Origin: Branchiostoma belcheri
Lineage: Eukaryota; Chordata; Leptocardii; Amphioxiformes; Branchiostomatidae
Reading direction: 5' to 3'
NCBI RefSeq assembly: GCF_001625305.1
Contig: NW_017803268.1
Span: forward strand, 1,081,260 to 1,145,259
DNA: 64,000 bases
The translations under genes and the position numbers were made by a program. The notes under the pieces were generated by a model, which was not told where the DNA came from, made no database searches, and worked only from the letters and a program-made list of their open reading frames with translations. Below are positions 46,883 to 57,070 of this stretch, piece after piece (positions within the stretch are counted from its first letter, which is position 1; each line of letters starts with the position of its first letter).

Positions 46883-47179
46883 CTTTCTTTTTTGTACTGG
46901 TTATCTTTTTACGCCAACCAACATAAGCCCAAAACTCTGATTAAAGAGTGATCTTTATGGTCGGTTAGCCTTAATTGACCTAATTCTTTTCTCTTGACTA
47001 GCTCCGTAAGATCCATTAGATCCAACTATGCCAGAAGGTACGAAAAAGACTTCAAAGCGCTGACCAGCATTCTGGCCTCAGGGTGTTTATGATCTGACGC
47101 AAATGGGCACAGCGGGAAGCTGACTTAATTTTTCTCTTCCTTAATATGTTTAGGTCTGTCTTGTGGCATCAAACGTACT
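46883..47179. other. No gene recognised
   Basis: Continuation of the duplicated block for about 30 bp, then unique sequence. Confidence 0.3.
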
Positions 47180-48430
47180 TTCAGGACCCTCATCTTTGTT
47201 ATTCGTCTTACATCAATGGTGCAAGAAAAAGAAACGTCAGTTCTCTTTTTAATGATTTTGTTTATATGATGTTTAATAACGTTTTGAGTTTCGTTAATAA
47301 TTGCTGTTAATCAGATATTTGGTTGGATAACCTTTTGTACATTTGGTTTATATTGATTTCATTGCTAATGTGATGTTCAGTCCAGTTTATGATAGTCTTT
47401 TGTTAAATCCGTTATCTTATTTATGATATATTTTAATTGGACTCCAGGAAGAATAGTGAAAACTGTATTCACTAATGCAGATATAGATAAACCAAACCAA
47501 ACCAAATCATCAAATCTACAGGAAGAAAAACTATTATGGCATCAAACACACTTTCAGGGATCATGATCTTTTGCTGCCATCTTTGAAGACCTTTGTTATT
47601 GGTCGTATATCAAAGATGCTTTTGCAAGAGAAAAAAAACGCAACTTTTAATGTCAGAATCTACAGAAAGAAAACTATTATGGCATCAAACACACTTTCAG
47701 GGATCATGATCTTTTGCTGCCATGTTTGAAGACTTTTGTTATTCGTCTTATATCAATGATGCTTTTGCAAGAAAAAAAGTCAATTCTCTTTTTAATGATC
47801 GAATCTACAGGAGGAAAAACTAAGGCATCAAACACACTTTCCGAGATCATGATCTTTTTCTGCCATGTTTTTTGAAGACCTTTGTTATTTGTCTTACATC
47901 AATGGTGTTTTTGCAAGAAAAAAGTCAATTCTCTTTTTCATGATCGAATCTACAGGAAAAAACTATTATGGCATCAAACGCACTTTAATTTCAGGGATCA
48001 TGATCTTTTGATGCCATGTTTAAAGACTTTTGTTATTCGTCTTACATCAATGATACTTTTGCAAGAAAAAAAAACGCTAGTTCTGTTTTTAATGATGGCA
48101 TCTACAGGAGGAAAAACTATTATGATGGCACCAAACGCGCATCCAGAAATCGTGATCTTTTTCTGCCATGTTTTTTGAAGACCTTTGTTATTTGTCTAAC
48201 ATCAATGATGCTTTTGCAAGAAAAAAGTCACTCCTGTTTTTAATGATCGCATCTACAGGAGGAAAAACTATTATGATGGCAACAAACGCGCATTCAGAAA
48301 TCGTGATCTTTTCCTGCCATGTTTTTTGAAGACCTTTGTTATTTGTCTTACATAAAGCGTACTTTTGCAAGAAAAAACGTCATGTATGTTTTAATGATCG
48401 ACTCTACAGGAAGAAAAACAACTTACGAGT
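47180..48430. repeat. Tandem array of ~135-156-bp units, seven copies
   Basis: TTTGTTATT.GTCTTACATCAATG recurs near 47205, 47602, 47737, 47883, 48031, 48187 and 48336. Each is followed by GCAAGAAAAAA..GTCA, TTTTTAATGATCG, ATCTACAGGAGGAAAAACTA and CATGATCTTTT.CTGCCATG. Short frames at 47882 and 48016 are chance readings of the units. Confidence 0.9.
47258..47506 (+). mobile_element. LINE 3' tail inserted in the array
   Basis: Between AATGAT and the CAAATCTACAGG of the interrupted unit lies ~250 bp ending TGGACTCCAGGAAGAATAGT, CACTAATGCAGATATAGATA and an (ACCAA)n run. This is the look of a LINE C-terminus and tail. Intact neighbouring units (AATGATCGAATCTACAGG) give the empty site. Confidence 0.6.
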
Positions 48431-48489
48431 GGGTCGTTGATCCCAATACGTCAACCCTGTTTTCGTCTCATTATTTTTAGATTTTTTCT

Positions 48490-48747
48490 GTGCAAAATTC
48501 GGTGGTTGGATTGGCCTTGAAAATCACTCACGGCATCATCAGCGTGCATACGTCAATGAATGAATGTATAATGAACGAGTTGAGGTGTGCAAGCGAAGGC
48601 CTTGAAATCACTTGTCACGACCCAAAAAGGAGTCGCTGTTTCGATGCAATCGCATCGCTGAGCATCGAAAATGTAAAAAAAGAAGTACTAGTGCTTTCTA
48701 AAGAAAAGCTTGGCGGGGACCATGAAAATAGCTGGTGGGTGATGTGA
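48490..48747 (+). CDS. Unidentified frame, possible terminal exon
   Basis: 85 codons ending TGA, with phrases MNELRCASEGLEITCHDPKR and SRCFDAIASLSIENVKKEV. I recognise no family. A T-rich tract ending in AG (TTATTTTTAG, near 48480) could serve as an acceptor. The next AATAAA downstream on this strand is the palindromic one at 49120. It follows immediately after the 47180 array, so an element remnant is possible. Confidence 0.2.
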   Translation: MQNSVVGLALKITHGIISVHTSMNECIMNELRCASEGLEITCHDPKRSRCFDAIASLSIENVKKEVLVLSKEKLGGDHENSWWVM

Positions 48748-49117
48748 GTGCAACGACGATGTGAGACTCAAATAATTTGTGGCCTTGGTGAAATGTACAT
48801 GAAATGAAGCAATGCTAACGAAGCTGGGTTAATAATTGTATCATGATCTCTTTTAAACGGAGGAGAGATATTCTGTAATAGTTTATTTGCAGTTACGTGG
48901 GCTTTATTTTCACTCCTGACATCTGCTTGATTTTCATTCTACATGTTATACAATAGTTGAACCTTTATTGTTGCCGCTGACATATACTCTGTACGTAGCT
49001 TGCCGCATACATACCGTATATTCTGTACGTAGGATGACTTTACTCATATAAGTATTTAGCTTTGTTAGAACTTTAGTTGTAGAAGACCATACAAAAGTCC
49101 ATGTACTTTCTGTTGAG

Positions 49118-49726
49118 TCAATAAAGATCTTTATTCATGTGGTAATGTATACATGGCCATGCAATAACAAGCTGATTACCATGGTCTAAATATATGCCTT
49201 TTTTCCCCAATGACACTCTCTGTAGCGAAGCTCCTTTAATAGCGGCCAATTTTAGTTGGGCACCAGCACTCTGGATGCTTCCAAAAGACGTTATTATATC
49301 TACGCCTGCGTCCTCCAAGCGTTTTACAGAAACTTGACCTAGATCCAACTTTCTTGGGTAGGCAGGAAATCCAAAATGCTTTGAAGCTAAAGTATGATAA
49401 AGGTCGTAAGAAAGGCCAAAGTTACGTTGATTGAGGCTGACCTATTGCTCTTCCCCCACGCCTAGTGGTCTAAGAACATTAAGAGCAATTTCAAGGTTGA
49501 AATGTGTTGGTTTTGCCTGCAGATATATGTGTCTGGCCATGGTCCAATTGTTAGGGATGAGCAATGCTGCTGAGTACTCGAGCGTGCTAGCAAGTACTTT
49601 TAACCACGTAGATTGAATCACCGTGCTTGAATACGTAAAAAATGATTCCCCCAGCCCACGCGTAACCCAAATGCAAAAATTATTCATAATGCTAAAGAAT
49701 ATATATTGAGATACGTCACACTTCAC
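49118..49726 (-). pseudogene. Unidentified reading frame with one internal stop
   Basis: On the minus strand one frame runs from about 49726 to a TGA at 49118-49120 and is broken only by a TAG at 49442-49444. Before the stop it reads YSAALLIPNNWTMARHIYLQ and FNLEIALNVLRPLGVGEEQ. After it come VSLNQRNFGLSYDLYHTLAS, KHFGFPAYPRKLDLGQVSVK and RLEDAGVDIITSFGSIQSAG. Such a long protein-like frame in AT-rich DNA suggests a decayed gene or an exon pair. The sequence AG at the stop followed by GTCAGC would also permit an acceptor there, in which case the downstream part could be a genuine last exon. An AATAAA on the minus strand overlaps the end of the frame. The family was not recognised. Confidence 0.4.
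49120..49135. terminator. Palindromic polyadenylation signal usable on both strands
   Basis: AATAAAGATCTTTATT is its own reverse complement, so both strands carry AATAAA. The plus frame at 48490-48747 and the minus frame at 49118-49726 converge on it. Use by either transcript is an inference. Confidence 0.45.
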
Positions 49727-49933
49727 AGTTCACACCATTTAACTTTCTGTCATTGATTCTTGGTGCGTGTTTTTTCACACAGGTCCGTCAGAGCTACGTA
49801 ACGTATTCTCGCTTCTGGTTGGACGGCATAGGTTATACACGTCCTTTCATCCTTTGGACTGAAAGTCAGACCGCGTCACACTAGAGGACACGCGTTTGCA
49901 AAAGAAGGGCGGCTTGCGAAGAAGCAAGCTGCG
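49727..49933 (+). promoter_or_regulatory. 5' flank of the receptor; possible UTR splice acceptor
   Basis: TTTTTTCACACAG ending at 49782 looks like a 3' splice site, so the receptor's 5' UTR may begin there with a non-coding first exon further upstream. No convincing TATA box was found. The translation start context is GCTGCGATGG. Confidence 0.35.
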
Positions 49934-52723
49934 ATGGCCAACGAAACCATGCATCTTTTCGGCGACGACTTCAACATCTCATCGGAAGACCTCCTGTCCA
50001 AACAATTGCTGGACGATTTGTACGACGACATCCCTAGCTTCATCCCCGGCGACGAGGGCCTACCGGAGACGAACACCACCACCTGCGGGAGGGACTACTG
50101 CCAAGAGCCCGAGGAGCTTCTCGACGCCTCCCTGCACTTTCGGGTAGCGCTGGGCATCGTGTACATCATCATCCTCCTGGTCTGCGGAGTGGGCAATCTC
50201 GTGCTGCTCATGATCCTCAGCAAGTATCGCCAGGCAAGGACAAAGACCAACATGCTGATTGCCAACCTGGCGGCATCTGACTTCATCGTGGCCGTGCTGT
50301 GCATACCGTTTGATCTGGACTACTACGTGTTCAAAGAGAAGGCCTGGACGTTCGGCGCTACCTGGTGCAAACTGGTCAACTACATCCGGATGGTGTCCCT
50401 CTACGTGTCCACCAATGCCCTTCTGGTCATCGGGGCGGAGAGGTAAATATCTATTTATTTAATGAATTTAAATGTAAAATAATTGATAATTACTTTGTAT
50501 GCAAATTTAAAAAAGTACTTGTAAATTCAAGAAAATTCAGACTAATTATGATACTGTTTGTCAGTCTGCCGGTTGAATATTCATTCATTCATTCATTCAT
50601 TCATTCATTCATTCATTCATTCATCCATCCATTCATTCATTCATTCATTGGCTGTTCAGCCCTCATGGCCAGGGCAGCCGAACTAGCAGGTAGCGATTAC
50701 AAAGGGCTTGCCTTTTTACAAGACAAAAGAAGCATAGAAACCTATGCTAGCATTAAATCTATCATGTACATGTTACCACTAGGTGTATCGTTTACATAAG
50801 AGGCAAGCATAGATTCATGCTACCATTAAATCGATTATACGCGTGTTATCACTGAATGTATCGTTTACAAAACATGTAAGTGTGTTAGCACTGAATATAT
50901 TTGATAAGGAGGCCCATGCCATATTTGGTGGAAGCAGGTTCGATTCTGGCACAATCGTTGATGATTTGTTCTTACGCAGCTGATAGTGGTGCTGAACGTC
51001 GTGAATAATTATTTTGCTAGAAACATTTCAGTCCGCAAATTTACCAGAAAATTGCCAGACTGATATTGCGTTCTTCAATTCCTGAAAAGAAATCACTTTT
51101 GGCATCCCATAGACTTATCGCTGAAGAAGCAGTGGTATCTAGGTCGTCTCAGCTGGATTCCTGTTCACAAAAGCTGACCACCTGCGCTCTTACAAATTAC
51201 TGTGATTGTCCAACATGTAGGTTTCAAAGCTGTTGTTGTCAACAATCTTCAAACAGATCCCTTTCGGTGGCAAGACAGTATGCATGAGCCTGAGGAGTTT
51301 GCATGGCCACCGAAGGTGGGGGGTTATGGACACTCCTCTGGCCAATGGATATCGCATTGCCACCATAGGATCTGCTTGGAGATTAGTTGTCAACCGTCTG
51401 TCTCAAGAGACAATGGTTACTCACCATGGTTCTGTCTGTATTCGCGTTTTGCTAAATCGTTTTGTTAATAGGTCTGCTGGGACGTAGAGTCCAATTTTTG
51501 AGTCTGTTACATGTAGAATTCCATGCGGCCATTTATAAACAACGAGAGACTTGCAGCGTATACATTTACTCCAGAAGAGTATAGAGATAAGGTTCAAACA
51601 AATGCACACGAGTTCAAAATTTTCTTTTTCGGGCTAACATTAAAAGATTGTAATTCTGATACAGTCCCAGGGGTATAGTTGCAAAACTTGCAATGAGATA
51701 GCAACAGTGTGTGAATACATATAAAATGGAGGCGATGCCAAGATGCTGTGGCTATGGAAAGATAAAGTAGGTCATGAAGATTTTATTGATTGCACGTGCT
51801 CATGGCGATGGTCTTTTTCCTTATCTCTTCCAAACAGATACTACTGCATCTTCTTCCCGCAACGGCGGCGCATCGGGAAGAAAGGCGCCGTCTTCATGTC
51901 ACTCCTGGTGTGGGCTATCTCCGTGCTCATCGCCGTGCCGTCAGCGATGTACTCAGGTACCTTTCCCTACCACAACCGCAAGAAGGAAATGTGTGGACAG
52001 TTCTGGACCGTCGACTTGGAGAAGCATACCAAAGGCTACTTCGTCTCGGTCATCACTCTCCAGTTCATCCTGCCGGTCATAGCGCTGTCCTACTGCTACC
52101 TGGCCATCGTGTGGAAGGTCTACACCAGGGAGAGACCTGGAGTCATGACGGAGATGCAGCGGAACAACCTCAACAAGTCCAAGAAGAAGACCCTCAAGCT
52201 GGTCTTCATGCTGTTCATGTTTATCGCCTGCTGGTCGCCTTACTACATCTACACCTACATCCGAGACTTTCACGGCCACATCCTGGCCAACAGTCACCTC
52301 AACACCAACCTGTTCTACGCCGTGGAAGCTGCCGCCATGGGGAACAGTGTCATCAACACGTTCTTCAACATCATCCTCAACAAGAACCTGCTCAACTTCG
52401 TCCGCCCGCTGTTCCGCATGATCAGCGAGAAGTACCTCCGAGCGGTGCTCTCCACGAGCTCGTCGGACAACAACGTCAACTCCAGCCTGCGGGGAGACCA
52501 CCCCATCCACCGGGCGAGGGGGGACAGGGTGGTGACCCGCCTGGCGAGTAGAGAGAGCCACCCGAGAAGATTGAACTCTACCCGGCAGCTGCCTGTGGGA
52601 CGGGGGCGGCCGGGGCAGCAGCCTGACCTGATCGTGGGACTGGAACTGTTGAAGCAGAGCAGCTCAAGCTACGGTCATCACCGGAACGGGAAGAACTGCC
52701 TGTTCATGGAAACTTCGGTGTGA
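49934..52723 (+). CDS. Prokineticin-receptor-like class A GPCR (2 coding exons)
   Basis: Plasma-membrane neuropeptide receptor, 464 residues, joined from 49934-50442 and 51838-52723. The N-terminus has glycosylation sequons NET (3), NIS (14) and NTT (47). TM1 is ~70-95 (GVGN), TM2 ~104-128 (NMLIANLAASDF) and TM3 ~145-169 ending in E169-R170-Y171. TM4 is ~187-208, TM5 ~237-263, TM6 ~288-312 (CWSP, 301-304) and TM7 ~326-350. C145 and C222 are the expected disulfide pair. Hallmarks of prokineticin receptors from family knowledge are VNYIRMVSLYVSTNALL, CGQFWTVD, PGVMTE, YIRDF, and MGNSVINT with Asn-Thr where most class A receptors have NPxxY. Vertebrate PROKRs couple mainly to Gq; that is inferred here. 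The splice sites are AG|GTAAAT and CAAACAG|A. The ~100-residue tail is longer than in vertebrate PROKRs and ends ETSV. The start was chosen as the first ATG in frame with a good context (GCTGCGATGG). Orthology to PROKR rather than a close neuropeptide relative is likely but untested. Confidence 0.95.
50443..51837 (+). other. Intron of the receptor gene, phase 2, inside the Arg170 codon
   Basis: 1395 bp, GT...AG. The two halves of the E-R-Y arginine are AG (exon 1) and A (exon 2). The intron holds an (ATTC)n microsatellite at about 50579-50649. At 51060-51480 there are weakly protein-like frames with no recognised family. The acceptor pyrimidine tract is TCTTTTTCCTTATCTCTTCC-like (51810-51831). 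Confidence 0.95.
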
Positions 52724-53155
52724 ATCCTTTTCCGACCAATCCTCAAGCCCCACACATGTGAAACGTTCTTCTAGGAATCTTCAACCCCCCCCCCCCCAAC
52801 CACACACACANNNNNNNNNNNNNNNNNNNNCCCCACACACCCCCACACACATACACACTACAAAAACATTATGTATGGTCACCGAAACGGAAGTAACTGC
52901 CTGTTCATGTCAACTTCGGTGTCAAACCTTCCCCGACAAATCCTAAAACTCCACACACTACAAAACCATCATGTATGGTCACAAGGACGGAAGGAACTGC
53001 CTGTCCATTGAAACATTGGTGTAAAACTTTTTTTTCATCTAAACCTCACACAATACTCAACCACATCAAGCATGGTGTGAAACTTTCTTTGACGCAGACC
53101 CCCCCATACACCACATACGCACGCACACACCCGCACACACACATACACACACCCC

Positions 53156-53188
<33 letters not shown>

Positions 53189-53518
53189 TACAAAACCCAG
53201 CCTCTACCAGGCCTCAGGAACCGGTTGGAAAAAGTGGAAATTGGCCAAATAGACAAATCATATGCCATGGGAGTTGGTCCGCAGAACATTATCCAAAGTC
53301 TGGTAAAGACTACCAAAAACAAGAGTCATCAGTGAAAAGCATGCTTACACACATCCACAGTCCAACATCTTTATGCACAAGCCATACATTTCGGACGTCT
53401 TATTGAAATGAGATTTAACAAAGAGCAATATGCAAGACAGTACACATAATAAGACTGATTTTTACTGTTTTTATGCCATTATCCTGAAGTGGAATAGATT
53501 TTTTTCAAAGTAAATAAA
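52724..53518 (+). other. 3' UTR of the receptor with tandem copies of the exon end
   Basis: The phrase GGTCA.C..AACGG.A..AACTGCCTGT...CTTCGGTGT, which encodes the receptor's last ~16 residues, reappears at about 52874-52960 and 52974-53045. A shorter trace lies at 53070-53115. A C-run, a 20-N gap (52811-52830) and (CA)n tracts (52840-52860, 53120-53190) lie between and after them. The first AATAAA after the stop is at 53513-53518, giving a UTR of about 790 bases if used. Confidence 0.8.
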
Positions 53519-55234
53519 AAGTTCAACATTTTTTTTTACATTTCACAACAAAAACTTTCGAGCTAATCTTTGTAAGAATCGTAAACTGCAAATCCTCATC
53601 TAAACGTAGCTTTCCTACTTTTATACCATGGCTTAGGAACACAAAGTGTTGGCAAGATTGCTGTATTCGACCAAAAGGAAGCCTCACAATACAACATTCC
53701 AAAAGCTACGTAACCATAAATTGCTGTGACATTCAAAGATTGTTATGGAAACTAAGTAATATTCAAGATACTGATTGGAATGTAATTTTCATTCCACTGA
53801 TATAGTGTACATTTGGTATTTGTATGGTATTTGTATGGTATTTGTATCTATTGAAATTTATGTACTTATATGTTTATATGTACTTATAGGTGTATATCAG
53901 AAAGGAATTTGTGGCTAGCTTTCTCTGTAATATATTTTTGGATGTAGTTATATATGCGGCGATTAATGTTTTGTAAAGAAGAATAGTGAAATTTGTAAGT
54001 AAATATCCAAGACAGCTACTTGTTAAAAAAACAATGTCTTAATCCACGAATATGCCTCAGCCGAGTGCCTTGTAGTGGAGGAACTTAATTGACATGACTG
54101 AAGTTTTGCTGGTGTTCCTACTTTCACACACAGCTTTGCAATTATGAAATGAAACGCCAAACCAAAATGCCTAAGAGTTAACACAGAAACCCGAATCCAA
54201 ATACATGCAATGCATGCAGACTTTTTTTGTGAGTTTTGCTTGAGCTGTATATTGTATAAAACTGGATATGCTGTCAGTTTATGTGTGTTGAGAAGTGCGC
54301 ATTGAAGTTATCGACAACGCTGCTTTCTATCTGTCCAAAAATTGGTGCTTGTAACTATTGCGGCAGCTGAATTTTCTTGTCAGTTGAGCTAGTATCTCAA
54401 ACGTAATTTCTGTGTCATTTTGCAAGACAATTTTGCTGTGTCGTCATATCATGAGATTGTATTTTTTTGCGACTACGTTTTTTGGCAGTCATGTCGTTTT
54501 GCCAGAATATGAACATGGAAAATTGATGTTAAAAGACAATATATGTTCGGACGACAAGTACATTGTACATGAAGGTGCTCACCAGAATTCACAGAATATT
54601 CTACCATGATGGTTTAAAAAGGAACTGCCGTTATATACATGTTGAAGTAGTGAGCCATGTTCAACCAACTATGTATGATTGTCGTTGCATTTGCGTTAAC
54701 ATTCAAAGCACTACCTCTTTAAGTGGGAGTTTTAATAGACAATTACTGCGCTGCTGTAACCGTTAATTTGGTAGTCAAGCTTCGTCAAGTTCATTAAAGC
54801 CTCTGTAGTGATGGAACAGTCTTTTCTCTTCTTCAATCTGATTAGAAAGCCAAGAAGATAGAGGCCGTTGTAAAACATCAAAGGCTTTAGATTTATTTGT
54901 AATCATTTTGTATGATGTAAAAAAATGCCGTTAAGTCATAGACTAGGTTTGAGACGACGGAAGGAGAGGCATTGGAACGTCAGAGAACGGTTTATTGAAA
55001 GATGTAAAGATTTAGGAGGATTTAGCACTGCGAATGGGGAATACAAGTAGGGAGTTTTGCCAAAATAGGTGTCCTTGGAGGGAAATGGTCTGAAAAGATG
55101 TACGTAATTACTAGTTCCAAGTGTAATTGGCATGGCAAGGGATGAATAGTTATGTAGTTAGCCCTATCTAGACTGGGATTCCCAGTAGTGTGTGTATGGG
55201 GGTGGGGGTACCGGTGGTGGGTGGAGGTTCTTTT
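53519..55234. other. No gene recognised
   Basis: AT-rich. A short GTATTTGTATG triple repeat lies near 53816-53848. Frames at 54412 and 54936-55276 have no motif. Confidence 0.4.
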
Positions 55235-55297
55235 GGTTACCCATAGCAACACTGACGTCAGCATGACGTCATGCATATTTTAGCTATCCGCCATTTT
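55235..55297. promoter_or_regulatory. RFX X-box / double CRE / YY1-like site cluster
   Basis: GGTTACCCATAGCAAC (55235-55250) is an X-box-like pair of half-sites. It is followed by two perfect CRE palindromes TGACGTCA (55253-55260 and 55264-55271, 11 bp apart), then GCCATTTT (55290-55297), the core of a YY1 site on the minus strand. The identities rest on consensus matching only. No adjacent first exon was identified on either side. Confidence 0.5.
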
Positions 55298-55716
55298 TAA
55301 TAATTCATTTTTCAAAATTCAGCCTAAAACTACAACACAAAAGGAATAAAGATGTTCATTTTTGGGAAACAAAATGCACGTACAACCGGGGTGTCCTTGA
55401 AACTTCAATCCAGATGTATCAATGGCAATTAACGAATGGAGAGTTTCTTGTGAAGAGTTCATTTGCAGACGGCGAAAAGAGAAAATGGTTTAAGAAGACG
55501 TAATTACAGGTCTTGATTAACTCATTTACCGCTTGCAAGTTACTAGAAAGTGTAATTTGCTCTATAAGGGGAGCCATAATGATATATCCCTACGATCCAA
55601 CATGACTCAATGTGCTATCCTTAAAATCTAAACATCAGTGAGCAAATGCAAATATTTCCCTCGGGAACCCCCATCTCCTCTCATGAAATGGTCTGGGCAA
55701 AACTGAGATTTCCTGA
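55298..55716. other. No gene recognised
   Basis: Unique sequence downstream of the motif cluster. Confidence 0.3.
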
Positions 55717-55881
55717 GACCTCCATATAAAGTCCTATCCGATGAACGTCCCTAAACGAACTCATTTACACCTCAGTGCAATGAGGAAAGCCGTGTCTTTC
55801 CCAAGGACACAGATCCTTGGATTTGAACCCAGGACCTGTGGTTTTGGGGCCAAGCTTCCAACAATTACCCCACACGATCCC
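55717..55881 (-). mobile_element. Degraded tRNA-derived SINE, shorter subfamily
   Basis: GACCTCCATATAAAGTCCTA (tail), CTCATTTACACCTCAGTGCA, TTTCCCAAGGACACA, GGATTTGAACCCAGGACCT (a decayed B box on the minus strand) and CACACGATCCCA. The tail type is that of the 40960 copy. Confidence 0.75.
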
Positions 55882-56689
55882 ACCTTTTCCTCCAAACAAT
55901 CTCTAAAGCGTTCCCTCTACACAAATAACCTCTATATATTTCCGTATACACAAGCTTGCCTACTTTGCTAGTAGAATACACAGTATCATCATAGGGTCTA
56001 CCCTGGTCTCAGTACAGAAAATTCACTGCCAGCAATCAAACAAATCCCCTTTCATTTTTACTGACGGCCGGAGATTGAGTTTTGTCCATAAAACTTCCCT
56101 GGAAGTGTCTGCCCGTGTCAGAAACCATGGTAGGAATCGTTAAAATATATCATAGGTTCCCGTAAAGACTTGTTATTCCTGCTGCTACTGAACTTAAAAT
56201 GTACACATTCAAGACGCATCGTGCAATTGTCCAAACCGTCTTCGTAAATCTCCGTCAGGAGGAGTTTTCTAATTAAAACTTTCTTCTTGAAGTTTTTGTT
56301 ACATACCGGGGGAGTCATTCATTTGGCATTAACTGAATGGGTCGTGGAAAAGACGCAATTCTTTTTTTGCAGAACTCAAAAGCTTTTCTATCATCATCTG
56401 TCTGCGTTAGAAAACTATGACAAGAATCGTTTGATCGTCCTGGTATGTTATTTACCGGACTTGTTAGCCTACAAGAGAGTGCTCTGGAGATATGTTCCAC
56501 TGCAACTTTCCTCAGAAATATTGCTGTTTCTTTTTTTTCTTTATTTGAAGAATTGGGCTATTCTGATACATGAAGACAAAGCTAATAGTATGCTACTTCC
56601 TATTAGTTCGTCTACTAGATAGGTGACGCAGTTGTGTTATAAAACACGTGGATGTCTTAATTTAGGCAATCTTTGTTTACATTAATATT
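55882..56689. other. No gene recognised
   Basis: The 111-codon frame at 56287 is AT-driven and lacks motifs. Confidence 0.3.
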
Positions 56690-56799
56690 CGAATAAAGTT
56701 GCATCAAAGCCCTTGAGTCCATGCAACAATAAAACAGCAAAGGGTTTAGAAACTATATAAAAATTATGGCTGAATATTCCTGTTCGAATTCACTATGAT

Positions 56800-57070
56800 C
56801 GGGTAACGCCTGAACGCAAATATAATATGTACCGGTAGGCGTCGCTTTTAATTTATGTCCTTGCAATTCAAAGGGTATTGTGCAAGACCAAGCCTAATAA
56901 TGAAATAAAGGGCTTAACCATTCTAAAGTTCAATAGGGATTCAACTCAATCTGTTACCTTATGAAAGTTAGAGGCAAATCTAACATACATCAGTAGGCGT
57001 CGCTTTTAACTTTCGTCCCTTACGATTCAAAGTTTATTGTGCAAGAACACGCCTAAAAGAATAATAAACA
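56800..57070. repeat. ~165-bp direct duplication
   Basis: GTAGGCGTCGCTTTTAA.TT and GATTCAAAG..TATTGTGCAAGA recur at 56836-56910 and 56995-57060. Each is followed by AAGCCTAATAATGAAATAAA-like or CGCCTAAAAGAATAATAAA-like words. Confidence 0.8.

Noticed and set aside
51790-52561. Long alternative frames overlapping receptor exon 2 (plus 253 codons, minus 202 codons)
   Set aside because: Shadows of a GC-rich coding exon. Only the receptor frame has family motifs and splice consistency.
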